NCBI RefSeq assembly: GCF_018139145.2
Contig: NC_059477.1
Coordinates: 38,260,502-38,324,501 of the forward strand
Length of the DNA: 64,000 bases
Direction of reading: 5' to 3'
DNA from: Gymnogyps californianus
Lineage: Eukaryota > Chordata > Aves > Accipitriformes > Cathartidae
The notes under the pieces were generated by a model that saw only the letters and a program-made list of their open reading frames with translations, had not been told where the DNA came from and searched no databases. Position numbers and translations under genes: made by a program. Shown in pieces: positions 1 through 12,570 of the stretch. Position 1 is the first letter of the stretch, and each line of letters opens with the position of its first letter.

Positions 1-3000
1 TGAGCTAGATGCAGTCAGGGCTTTGCACAGAGGAACCATCGACATCTCCTGGCCCCTTGCACCAGCCTTGTCCCTAGCAAACAGCGGGGAGCAGGGCTGG
101 CGTGGGGCCGTGAGCCGGGGAGCCAATCACCCTGGCTCAGCTCCTGCAAAAATAAAGCCAGGACAAGGAGGGGGTAACACCACTTGAACCAACAAAGCCT
201 CCTCTAAAGGAGAGGTCAATATAGAAAAAGACTAAGGGATTGCCTTAGTTGTCAAAAATGCCATCTTTTAATGAAAATGGCAAGCACAAAGTCACTTATT
301 TTTCATGTATTACATGGCAACTCTTGTCTTGCAGTCAGGTATCACAGACGTGCTTTCAGTGCTGGGGTTTTAATGAGGTGCTTGATCCTTATGTAAAATC
401 AGCACCACAGCCCTTATCCAGCAAGAACTAACAAGGAACTATAAATGGCCCAATTACCAGGCTGAAATGTCACTCACACATTTGTTATTTCCCACACCAA
501 CAAGGAAAAATAACACAGAGACACAGTAGCTGAAGGCAAATTGCAATTACTGTCGATTGAACTAGAACTTGTGAAGCTCTTCATGTAATTCAAAGCTTTA
601 AAATTTAACGTGAACTATATTTAGTTTCAAACATCAGTTGGGTTCATTGATATTTTGTTTTAGGTTTGCCAAAAGTCACAATATCCTTATTAATAATATT
701 AGCAGCTCTAAGTGTTGCCTACATGATACTATATTGAGTTCTTAACTCTTTAGAGAAGTTACTTTGGGAGTAGCAGCACTCGGGATGGAAGATTTCTGTG
801 ACACGTGGTCCTGGAGGTCAGACGCTCTTCCTCCAAGTCACCACCACTTCAGTGTAAGGCATGATACTTGAAGAAGGGATTTTGCATGTCTGTCTTTTAA
901 CTGAATTTTTCATCTCAAATCTTAATCATTCTGTTCCTAAATCATATGCTGGGAATCTTTGAAAAACAGATGCTAATCCCATCTAATTTAGAAGTTTATA
1001 TTATCAGTACTGTCATACTGGAGCGCCTAAATAAAACCACCTTCCCTGGAAGAAAAAGAGGCCTTCTCGTAGTATCATCATCTTTGATATTATAATAGCA
1101 TTATAATAATATGAGCTACACCAGATAGTGGGAGTGCCATGGCCATGGCACGGCACCACTCATCTCCTCCCAACTTTCCCCGTTTCTCAAACACATCAGC
1201 TAATCCAAGCAGAGCTCTGAAATAAAGCTTTTCCACTTCTAGATAGCACAGGTAATTCCCAGTGAGTAGACATAATCTAAATCCCTCACTGTTTTCAGAA
1301 AAATAAGGTTGTTTTTTCTCTTTTCTTTTCCATGAACTATGTTATTACTGTTAGATACCTGGATACATATCAATAGGAGATGACATGATCTCCTATAAAG
1401 CACTTTGGATGTAAAGATGAAACAAAGCTATGCACTGAACGTCTCATTTCTGAAGCGCTCAGGGAAGCCACAGGATGTGTTTAGATACCAGCACTGTCAA
1501 GTTTAAAAAGTCTGCTAAGAGAAAGAGAAGAGTGCTTGTATTCTCCCTCTTACTGCGAGCTGTCAGTAAATTCGCTAATTGGGGCTGTGAAATTGCTCAT
1601 TGCTGGTGTTACCTGAAAGGCAAGCAAGAGATAGGGACAAGGACAGGAGCGGATCAGGCGCTGAAATGGAGGATGCTGTTTCGTGATTCACTCGATTCTA
1701 GATAGATCTTATACAGGTGTAGATCAAATGTTTGCGATATATTTCTGTTGATTTCCAGCCAAGAAATATCAAGCAGATTTTAACACACGTGCTTAAATTT
1801 GCTTGCAAAAGCATGCTTACATTGCACTTTACATAAAAACTAATTATAGTAATATGTGTTGCTGAACGCAGAGAGCTATAAGCACAGGAAAGAATAAACA
1901 TGTCTTATCTTCTCACCTTTGTGAGTGATAATACTTCAGGCTTTTAACAGTGAAATAACATTTTTTACCTTTGGCATAGCTTGTTCATTCATTGGATTTG
2001 GTATAATGAAGGGAGACAGCCTAATTTTTAGTAACTTTTGGTAAATCTCACTTTACCACCCATCTTCTAGAAAATATTGAAGTCTTTTAAAGACAGACCA
2101 CGTTATGGACTTTTTTGACTCCAAAGTGCATTATTGCCGAATTAAAATTTGGGGCGGGGGGGAAGCTATTGGGAAAAAAAGCCTGGTTTTCATCAAGACT
2201 ATATATAGCATGAGAATTTTTCATGAGAATATTGCTATAAAATATCAACAACTTTAACACAATAAAAAAATTGCTCCTGAATTTTTGCTGTTAGTATTTA
2301 AAACACAAGGAGCTTCTTATTGCCATTTAGTAGGTCTTTCCTTTTTCTCTTACGGTTTTACTTTTGTTCTGTTTTGTTTTGGTGGCTGGCTTTTTGGAGG
2401 TTTTTCAGGTGGTTGGGAGGGGATTTGTTGGTTTGGGGTTTTTCTTTTGCATTGCAACCGTTAGGATGGAAGATCAAGATAAATTACATTTTCTACCCAT
2501 CATTTTTCTCCTGGAGTATCCTTTGCATCAGCATTTCCCTCAAGCTAAACTCATGCTTCACCATTTTTTTAAGCACAACAAGCAATCTCTTGGTTGCCAT
2601 CTCATAGCAGAGTCAATCCAGCTTGCAGGAGAGGATATTACATTATGCTTTCCACCCTGCACACATCACTCCCTTGAAAGTATATGCTCCTTTCTGCTGT
2701 TTAATAAAGGAAGCTTTGGCCTTTGGATCAAATGTCACTTGCAATACCCGTTGGAACAGTAGTGTACATTATGGATTTGCTGCAAAATCCACTATATTAC
2801 GGAAATTTTCCTTAGGAATGCAGTGGTCAGTGGTTCCAGGAAAAAAGCAATAAACCACAGACAGACACACAGACAACCACTGGAGTGGACAAAGCTACTT
2901 CACTTTATTACTTTTTAAATATCACCTGAATGAAGGTGCCTGGTTTTGGCTTGGGACGACTGGACACTGAGATCAGGCCAGACTCAACAGCTTCTTTCCT

Positions 3001-4879
3001 CTGTCATGTAATGTATTGGCAAAGGAAAGCTACAGCCAAACACTAATCCTGGCAGCACATGTTGCATGAACATCTGCTGTAAGTAACTGCTATAATTTAC
3101 TCTCCTGATCCATCATGCAGTCAGGGCAGCAAGCCACCCCTCTCCTCCACTCCTCCTTCCCATGAAGCAAAGAGGTAGGGGTGTACAGCTACCAAGGCTG
3201 TAAGTACAGCACAACAAAATTTCTTCTCTCCTCTGGTTTTGGGGTTTGTTGGGGTCTTTTTAATATAAAGATTATTAGAAGTTTTGCCCATCAGTCTGGG
3301 CTGTGTAAGCTTACACAGAAACTTAAGTTATAAGCAAATGAGCAACAGTGTTTAAAATACGTCCCTACCTGAAGTCAAACAAGAACTTAATCCCTTTGCA
3401 GGAATGGTCCCTACATTACAGCCTTACTTGTAGATTGAATTTGCCACAGGACAAGAATTTTCAAAGGGAGTAGATAATCCTATGGACATCCAAGGTATCC
3501 AGAGACATAATTAGTAGCTCCAAAGAAGCTGGAAGGAAATTTTAACATTTATATTTCAGATATTAGTGGGCTGGATTGTATTTTGTATCCTTGTATCCTG
3601 AGTTTAGGGAAAGAGCTTCCTTAGTTTTTTTCAGGCATCTCTCTGCTGACAGAGACAGATTACTGAAATATATGGTCTTTAGGTCTCATTCAGTTCCTAA
3701 TCACTAGATCCTGTGATGCAGTAAGCTAACATTTTTCTCTCCAAGCACATTACAATTTGTAGGCGAACTCACTAACATTTTCTAAGCTTGTTTAATATTT
3801 CTAGTGTGGTTATCAGTCAGCTTATAAAATGTTTACCTTTACAGTGATTTTCCTGTTCCTCTCGGTGAGTTTCTTCTTTGGAAATTAAACCTACCCATGA
3901 TCTTGTGCAAAGATATTGCCAGTGCTGTTGACCAGAAGGAGTACTGAGTTTCCTGAGGCCATTTTATAATTGCATTTTGGAATATAAATGAGTTTACTCT
4001 CTGAAGAAGATATTTCATTTGACTTCTTCCCAGCTTAATTTCTTTTTTAAACTCCATCATCCAGTGTTCATGCAGTCTATCCACAAATTAAATAGTATTT
4101 TGTGACTGTGCAAAGTAGTTCCAGTATGGGATTCTGCCACATAATTCTGGCCCTGCTTTATAACCCGCTCTCTGTGACGATGAAGACCAGATGAAGCAAA
4201 GTGGACGCAACCCAAAGCCTGCATGACGTGCAAGGTTAAGTCAAGTCATGCATCACTCTGCAGTGATACTGAAATTGCAAATTCAGAGTCCTCGACTTGC
4301 ACAGCTAAGAGTCAAATCAAAATAAAATAGGCAACAAATTGCAAGTGGATACTATCTCAGACAACCCAGAGTCCCTTAGATGGAGTAATGCTGGAGTAAT
4401 GCTGTCAGGTGGTGGCAGTTACTATTAGAGCTGCCCCACTGTGGGGATTTGGGTCAAAAATCCCTGGGAATACTGGATTGTTCCCTATTTCATATTAGTG
4501 TTTTGTGATTTCGAAAGGCCTGCATGCTAAACCCCCCAGCAGTTCAGAAGGGAGACTTCCACAGCTCAATATATGTCCTGCCAGAAAAAATGTTGCCACA
4601 AATAAATGGTGATTCTCGCCTTCTTGTATTCATGCTTTTTCTCTTGCTTTTTGATGGCATTTTTCCCTGTTTAGCTACTAAAACACACACTTATGCACTA
4701 GGCAAGAGCTCCTGAGATCCTTTGGTCTGTCCCCCGGCGCTGTGGTGTCCTGACCACCCCCAAGTTGCCACCGTAAATATCTAAAGAGGGATTTTCTACT
4801 TTGTCCCCACATAACCTGTGTCAGCTCTTCGTTATAGTTTTAACACACTGAATTCTTACACTATCCATGTTTATATCCT
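1..4879. other. Intergenic DNA, no gene seen
   Basis: This lies about 28-33 kb beyond the LRP1B stop codon. Open frames are short (the longest is 132 codons, a low-complexity T-rich stretch near 2364-2762) and none shows a recognisable domain. A G-run (GGGGCGGGGG) occurs near 2152. I see no repeat I can name. Confidence 0.6.
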
Positions 4880-5050
4880 TTAAGAATTTCTAATAATGAT
4901 TTTCCAGCCAGTCTAGACATTGATAGCTCATTTTATCTTTCCACACAGTGCATGCTTTGCTGACCCGCTAACCATTTTTATAGCTTTTCTCTAAACTCCC
5001 TCCAAATTAGTCAACATCTTTCTGTTAATGATGCATTCAGAGTTAACCTA
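4880..5050 (-). mobile_element. Possible old CR1-like fragment
   Basis: Near 4978 the text TTATAGCTTTTCTCTAAACT, followed by CCCTCCAAATTAGTCAACATC, resembles the reverse strand of CR1 3' regions ('TAGCTCTTCTCTGAACCCTCTCCAA..TCAACATC'). The fragment is very diverged, and its limits are guesses. Confidence 0.4.
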
Positions 5051-5855
5051 AAAGGTGAAAAAGCATCACTAAATGAGCTCCTTTCTACGTTAGCAGTGGC
5101 TTAAATGAAAGCAAGTTCAAGTGAAAAAGCTGATTTTAATGGTACTAGCGGCTGAGTAAAAGTCTGCTTAGATGTGGAGCCACTAGGCAGATGGATGGTT
5201 ACATGAATTTTAACAGACCGATATGCTAATGTGGAGATGCCAATAAACAGAACCATTCGGATGAATATTTGATGGATTCAGGACAACTTCATAAGGATTT
5301 CAATTTCATTAAAAAGGTCTTGGAAATTAAAGACAGAAACGTGTTCTCTTCATGCTGCTTAAAGGGAATTGTGGTGGGTTTTTTCAATCCAACAACATGA
5401 AATTTTCTAAAACAAGGAATAGTGAGTATGCAGTCTCTGTATCTATAGAAATGTCAATCTTCAGAGAAGGATTGAAATATTTATTCTGAGTGCAGCAGAA
5501 GGGATATTTGGGGCAGGGGGCTTGAGGTAGAGAAGGAAGTTTTCCAAAACACTGGTAAGGAAAGCAATGCATTCCGATGAATAGTAACTAAATGCTATTC
5601 CTCTGTATCCATAGACTACCATACAATTTCTTTGGTGTTACAAGTGAGCACTAACATGGAATTGCGTGGAATTGCTTGGGTTATAAAACATTGTTGGCTG
5701 TGTAGAGACATGTGTTTTAAAGTTAAAATTGTATATAGTTCTGTACATGCCTTGCATGTGGCACAGTGCAGAAATATAAGAAATTAAGTATCCAGTCTTT
5801 TAAAAAGTCTGCTCAAGAAAAACAATAAATAGGATGATAAAAGTTAGAAAACTTT

Positions 5856-6674
5856 TGTGACAGTGTGCTCCCCCACCACCACCTGACCTTTACTTCCCAT
5901 AACCTTACTCAAGTGATAACCACCGATGGTGGTCGTAATGGATGCGTCTGGTTGTGATGCTGTGGCTGCATCCAACCCAAACTGGATTCATGGGAGACAG
6001 ATAACAACACAATAGCCAAGGGCTAATTTGAGCAATGCGCCCACCTAACCACAGTGCTGGTCAATGTCCGACTCAAGCCAAATCTGGAAGAAACTAACAT
6101 CTGTAGTCGGTATGTAAAGGTGACTATAAGTCAATTATCTTACTCCGTAAATAGTGGACAGCCCAGGGCCCGTTGAGCTCTCCTGCACGGCAGTGGGCTG
6201 CACACCAGGATGTCCCCTTGAGTAGGGATGGCTCTCAAGACTACTCCTCGAGGCTGAGAGAATCTTTATTGTGTCAGATACTCGGTAAGTGAATTGGGAA
6301 TAAGCGCACTGAAACTTCGAAATCTTAGCTAAGTGATATAAAGGATTGATTGTGCACATATAATCCTTTAGACATAAACCATTGTCCAAGTCTGGGACTA
6401 AGTCTGGATCCAGCCGCACCTAAATTCCCCTCTGAGAAGGAGTTTAGAACGCAAGGGGGTCCTTTCTGAACCTCATGACTCAACAGGAGGGTCTCCCTGA
6501 CAGTTTTGTCTGCCCCTGTCCTCTATGCAGCAAATAATCAAGTGTACTTTGCCATAGAATCTTGTTAAACCACTGTCGCATTTACTATCAAACTTTGTTA
6601 AATTGCTGGTTTAGATCAATAAACATATTGCTGCTTCTCTCTTACAAGTGAAGTGCATCACTCCATCTGCAACA
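5856..6674 (+). mobile_element. Probable older solo LTR (different family)
   Basis: This block differs in texture from its AT-rich surroundings: it is richer in CpG and GC. It starts TGTGACAGTGTGC and ends CTGCAACA, so it has TG...CA ends. It is flanked by ACTTT (5851-5855) and ACATT (6675-6679), which match at 4 of 5 bases. It contains a TATA-like GTGATATAAAGG near 6332 and, near the right end, GATCAATAAACATATTGC, whose AATAAA followed by a pyrimidine-rich stretch resembles an LTR R/U5 region. It carries no coding remains. I do not recognise the family, and the exact ends are tentative. Confidence 0.45.
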
Positions 6675-9600
6675 ACATTAAATGCCAGAGTCTAGATCCA
6701 CAATTGCTAAAGCAAATACTTAATCTTTTGTACCTTAATTACATGAGCACTAATTCCATGACAAAGTGTCTCTGGCTGGGCTAGAAGAAAAATATGAGCA
6801 AAGCAACTTAGATTCAACATCAAATCATGAGAAAACTTCCGATGCTTCCCACAGCTGAGGATCAAGCTCAAAACATTCATGGAAATTCTTAAGAAATTAT
6901 AACTTCTAATGAAAAGGAAAAGGGTCCTTGTAAATTTTTAATATGAACTATACAGACAATTACATTAATAAGATTTAATTATACCATGAAATATTTACTG
7001 TTTTTCTCTATGCTAAATATTATGTCGAACATAGTTCTAGAAAGATTTGAAAGCTTAAGAGATACCTAGAAACAAAACAGGAACAAGTATTAAAAAAACT
7101 AATTTTCACAATGTATTCATAGTATAGACCAGCGTTTCCCTCTTTACTTAAAAAATGGAAATATTTTGGTCAGCTATTGCATTTTATTCTCTTTATAAAT
7201 AGAGACATAACATAATAAATACTTTGTGCAATATGTTTAATTAATAGAAAAACAGCTCATGTATTATAGATTTAATTTTAACAAGTATATCACATAATCT
7301 ACAATTAACATCAAATTTTTGGCAGAAATGCATAACTATTTATTAGTGTCTACATTTACCTTTTATTATGCCAAAAGTAACCAGCCATATATTTACTGTC
7401 ATCCATAATGAGACTAGATAATTAATCCACTTGTGAAATACTATTTCCTAAATTGTATGCTATTGCTATTTTTGTTATATGGCTCTTCAGTCTAACACTA
7501 CTTCATAATTAACAGATGCCAAGTTTCCTGCAAGAAATGCACTGGTTTCTGTTCATCTTAGTCCTCAGCACGGATCCTGCTTCAATGTAGGCTATGTCCA
7601 TACTGACCCACAGGTTGGGCTCCCTTTCCCACCCAAACGCCAGCCCCGGGTGCCCACACACCTGCCTGCATGTGCTAGGACTTCAAACTGTAATTTAAGC
7701 ATATTACCGAAGCAGTGGAATACCCTTAGAATAGCTGTAATTGGACAAGCAAGCTGTTATTCTTTAAAATGAACATTTCTATTGCCATGGCAGTCTCCCC
7801 TGTAGTATCTGAAACACTGTACAACACATCTGTGGCTCAGACCCACTGATTTCACTGAGGTTCATAAGAATTAGGTGCCTGAACACCATCAAGTGAGGTT
7901 TTTCACCTTAAGCATGAAAAAAATACTTTATGCATCTAATATGGCCAATGTTCAACACCCAGACAGGGACCCCAAGGGTTTACCTGGCTTCCAGGTGAGT
8001 GAAGGGCAGGCAGAGCATCCAGGGCAGTGTGCTGGAAACCACTGGGGACCCCATAAAAACGTGCAGGACGAGTCCTTCCCGCGGCTGCCATCTCCTCCTG
8101 AATGGGAATGAGTGCTATGGAGGTGACCCTGAAAAAATAGGCATCATTTTTTGTAAATGGGAGGTCTGTCTCTACATTTAATACAGTTAATTCATGTACT
8201 GACTCATATCTATACAAGTTTTTTAATATGTATATGCATAACATACGTATTTACATATGCACACACACCTATCTATACGTGCGCGCGCGCGCACACACAC
8301 ACACACACAATCTGTGCAGAAGAAAAGCCTCCAACCTCTGCTCCCCCACCCCATCCCACATCAGAAATACAGATCATTCTTATTTCCACAGGGCATGACC
8401 ACAATTTGTGGAAGAAAGAGGAGAGGCGTTCGCACTGCTGCTTAGCATGGGGGTGTCTGTGCTAAGACGATCTCTGCTTTCCACAGGCATCTCCACGTCA
8501 AGGGCACTGTGTGATTTAACGGCACGGGGTTTGCAGCCTGCTCCCCCGCACCGATGGGGTTTGACATAAGGAAGGGGGAAGTGGTACTCTGTATATTCAG
8601 CCCCAGCAATTCTTTATGTTTTATTTAACAATTTGTCACAGGAGGAGGCGCTATTATTAATTTTTAATACAAAATGTGCCTGCCGTTTCGCTACGGCAAG
8701 CTGTTTAAAAGTTCTGCTCGCAAAACACACACAAATTGTGATTTCCCGCTCGTCACAACCTCCCTGTCTACCTGGTCTTGCTCCCTCTTTCTATTTCCAC
8801 TCTTCCAAGCAGTAAACCCGGCACAGTAGACCTCACCTTTTCTTTGTAAGGCGTGGGACAATCACCCATGCATCTCTCCCAACTGGTGTGCAGCAAAGTT
8901 GCCCCCTTTGGACCAGCAGCCCATGGATAGAAAAAGTGGTCAGCTGCTGTTACCACAGTCTCCATCAGGCTTTGCAACAAATTTCACAATATTTGGCACC
9001 CCCAAATCTTGAATTTTCTCACCTCAGACACATTGCCATGCACATGGGCAGGAGGAGAGAGGGAGAAGAAAATGCTGCGACCAGTGCACCATGGTATTCA
9101 TGGAGGACACTACGTTCAAATTTAGGCTTTGAAGACACAGTGAGTTGAAAATAAATATCAGTTTACCTTGCCACCTTACAAGCTTTTTCTAGAATGCTAA
9201 TTCATGATATAAATAAATCAGTTAAACATGTGTCTGTGTTAACTTTGCTGTTCCTTAAAGGAACTTTCACAGCAGTAAATGTCCCTAACATTTTGGGAGA
9301 TTATTCTCATTGCAAATGGACCTTATACTTAAAATGGGAACTATTCTTTCAGTGCCTGGACAGCCATTTTAGAGGTGACCTCAGCATCCGAGTGCTGCCT
9401 CTAAATGCTAACACACATGGTTGTGGTTTTATTTATTATTTCACATTCTGTCCCTACGAGTCATCATCACTGCACCACAAGCTGATGTTCCTCCATCTCA
9501 GTCAGAGAAGGTAGTCCCATAGATAGGCCTCAGCCACCTCTTCTCTGGATGCTCTTTGTCTTAATCAAATTTTTTTTACACATAAAAAATTAACCAAAGC

Positions 9601-11971
9601 AAAGACACAACAAAGAAAAACAAAGAGAAAACATATCAAGTAGCCTGCTGACAACTTGGAGTGTATCCACCCAGAAGGCCAAGATAGTCTACACTTCTGC
9701 TGGATTTTAACAGCAGCTAGACAACTTTTGTCATCAGTAAAAGCATTTGTAGCCACACCACGGAAGCAAAGATAATAAAGGCAATGCAATTCCATGCACC
9801 AGGCAGTGCAGACAGCTACGGGTGCCTCCCACCACCCTGTGGACCTCTGCCAGGGAGGACACCTGAAAGTGGTGGGAGGCTCTGTGGGTAGGGTGCAGGG
9901 CCAGCTTCGGTGGGCCCAGGGTCTAACCAAGTACAGCACATTTTATGTTCTGAAAACAGAGGAAAATGAAAGTCAGTCAAGTGCAAGGAGGAGAATTAAA
10001 AACAGGACAATTTTGCAACTAGCAGAGGAGAAATGAAAATAAGATTTGGCTAGAGATCAGCTTTAACTCAGAGGCAAATCCAACAGGCGCTAGTGATAGC
10101 ATTTAGCTATTATCCCTACAGTGACAGAGAAAAACATCAAAATAGATCATTTCCTTTGTCCCTGAAATAGGCCTTTGTCCTAGCTCCACACACGCACAAC
10201 CTGGACTGGATAATGCAACCAGCCTTATCGTGGTGCTGATGCTCTGACAAGGAGCTTTGTGAGTAAAGCAAGGGAAGGTTTATCATCATAGATCTAGTTA
10301 TCGGTCCTAAGAATACTTTCCATTTTAGTTTGGTCATTAAGATGGATTCACTCTGCAAGTCTTTCCTTAGTACCAAGCTAAAAATAAGCTAATGCTTTCC
10401 CTTCACCTGCACCGTTTCTGTTCTTTGCATACACTTTTCAACAGCATACGTAATAGTTTGACACACATACATACATACAAAATAGCATTTTCACACACAA
10501 AAATTAAAGAGAGCTCAGTTCTTTACAGCAACATCCGAGAAGCCCAAGATAAAATATGCTGGTTGAATTTAAAATGATTTCTGCCGTAACAAAAAACTTT
10601 TCCAGGGACAGATGCTCAGATAAATCAGCACAGCTCCTCTGAAGTGAACTGAGCCATGACTGCGTGTACTCCAGCTACAGATTTTGTCCATAGCAGATAC
10701 TTCTGCAGACTGATCCTGATCCTAGCGAAGTCAGCCATCAAATCCCGTATATTTTCAGTATGGCAGGATTGGTTCCGGCGTATAAATATAGTTGAATTGC
10801 CAAAAAGATGAAGGAAGAAAAAGACATCGTAAAGTTCCTGGTTTGCTAAGCAGATGGGAGAAAGAAGGCCAATTATAGCGTAAAGCACCATTTCACTAAA
10901 GGAAGTGTGAGTGCTGGAAGAGCTCTGAACAGAGGGGATTTTGCTTTGCCATGTGTAGTCTCTGGGAAACAAAAGGAAGAGTGTGACTGAAATGAAGACA
11001 GGCAGAATGCAATATTTTCCTTTGATGTGTAAACAGATTTAATGCAACAAAAATCGATGAGGAAACTCTCCAAAGGAGAGTATTTTAATGTGTTATCATA
11101 TTTCACATAGATTTCATAAAAATTCAATTTCAATTATAGCACAGTTTACAAACAGCGCTGTGCCTCCCTGGAAAACATATGGCCATCAAAACTTAAAACA
11201 AAATACTGCCAAAGTCGCTCATAAAAAATAAATAGCCATAAGCCAGTGTGTTATTGTCCTTTTAATGTTTGTTGAATGCCTATAATTCTTCTCGCGTCCG
11301 CCTCGGCTGTCAGCTTTCTGACACTCAGGTCTCCCATTCGCACACCTCCCCTTGAAGATGTCTTGGAGCAGGAGCTGTATTGTGAGCAGTGCTTGATTAT
11401 TTTGGATATTATCTTACGTCTCCAGCTGGGCTGCTGCAGAAAAAGAAATTAAATAAATAACCATACACACCTTCAAAATAGCGATGTAGCAGCAGCAGGG
11501 AGAGGCTAAGCTGAGGTGCGGGCCAGCGCTGCAGCGGCTGCTGGAAGGGGAGAAACAGGCTCTACCTCAGACAGCAGCAAATGGTTTCCTGAGAGCTCTG
11601 GGCTCCATCCACCAGCTCCTGCCTTGATCAGTTAATAACCTGGTCCACGGCTTGGTTTGCCCCCATCCAGTGAGCTACGACAGCCCTGTCAAAGCTTGGG
11701 CACGTGAGCTGGGTGAGGAGGCAGCTCGTCTCCAGCCCTGCCGCAAGAGGCAGGACGGAGCCGGGCTCTGGCCCCATGCAGGATCAAAGAGAGTGTTATG
11801 CACACAGGTAGGGACCTATTTTTGTACTTTTGTTGAGGGATTAGATCGAAGTGAATTTTGAGCTTTTGCAGTGCTCCGCACTGCTTAATACACTGCGTTG
11901 TGCAACAAAAGGACATTCACATCTTACACAGAAGTTGCTGAAAATAGATCAAAACATTCAGTGTTGGCCTC
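6675..11971. other. Intergenic DNA, no gene seen
   Basis: Bases 6900-7520 are very AT-rich. Bases 7830-7890 (GACCCACTGATTTCACTGAG, GAATTAGGTGCCTGAA) faintly resemble an old sauropsid repeat. The (GC)n/(CA)n tract is at 8274-8309. Open frames reach 124 codons without any recognisable domain. Confidence 0.55.
8274..8309. repeat. (GC)n/(CA)n alternating tract
   Basis: Thirty-six bases alternate pyrimidine and purine without a break: TATACGT, then GC repeats, then CA repeats. It is a dinucleotide microsatellite of two joined types. Confidence 0.95.
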
Positions 11972-12570
11972 TGTCCAGGTTTCGGCTGGGATAGAGTTAA
12001 TTTTCTTCTTAGTAGCTGGTACAGTGCTGTGGTTTGGATTTAGTGGGAGAACAATGTTGATGACACACTGATGTTTTAGTTGTTGCTAAGTAGCGCTTAT
12101 CCTAAGTTAAGGACTTTTCAGTTTCCCATGCTCTGCCAGCAAGCAGGTGTGCAAGGAGCTGGGAGGGAGCAGAGCCAGGACAGCTGACCCGAACTAGCCA
12201 AAGGGATATTCCATACCATGGAACGTCATGCCCAGTATATAAACTGGGAGGAGTTGGCTGGGAGGGGCAGATCACTGCTTGGATATCAGTCAGCAGGTCG
12301 TGAGCAATTGCATTGTGCATCACTTGGCTTTTCTTGGTTTTTTTTTTTTTTTGTTATTTTCCTTTTCATCACAATTATTATTATTATTATATTTTTATTA
12401 TTATTATTAGTTACTATTATATTTTATTTTACTTCAGTTATTAAACTGTTCTTATCTCAACCCACGAGTTTTACTTTTTTCTTCCCGATCTTCCTCCCCA
12501 TCCCACTGGGAGGGAGGAGGGGTGAGCAGCTGCGTGGTGCTGAGTTGCTGGCTGGGGTTAAACCATGACA
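11972..12570 (+). mobile_element. Solo LTR of an avian endogenous retrovirus (copy 1), 5-bp TSD
   Basis: This 599-bp element begins TGTCCAGGTTTCGGCTGGG and ends GGGTTAAACCATGACA, so it has TG...CA termini. It is flanked by a perfect 5-bp direct repeat GCCTC (11967-11971 and 12571-12575), marking a retroviral-type insertion. Internal landmarks are a TATA box in CCCAGTATATAAACTGGG (12231 onward), an ATTAAA poly(A)-type signal (12440-12445) and an AT-rich ATT-repeat tract between them. No gag, pol or env remains beside it, so it is a solo LTR left by recombination. The 5-bp duplication suits an ERVL-like family; the family assignment is inference. A closely related copy lies at 47537-48141. Open frames running through it are not genes. 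Confidence 0.9.
12235..12242 (+). promoter_or_regulatory. LTR TATA box (copy 1)
   Basis: TATATAAA lies within a short inverted repeat CCCAG...CTGGG in the presumed U3 region, at the same place in both LTR copies. Whether it is still active is unknown. Confidence 0.5.

Noticed and set aside
8257..8465. Frames containing TH or RA repeats
   Set aside because: These are translations of the (GC)n/(CA)n microsatellite.
11972..12570. Possibility of an intact provirus between the two LTR copies
   Set aside because: The copies are 35 kb apart, each has its own flanking target duplication, LRP1B exons lie between them, and no gag, pol or env sequence is present. They are independent solo LTRs.
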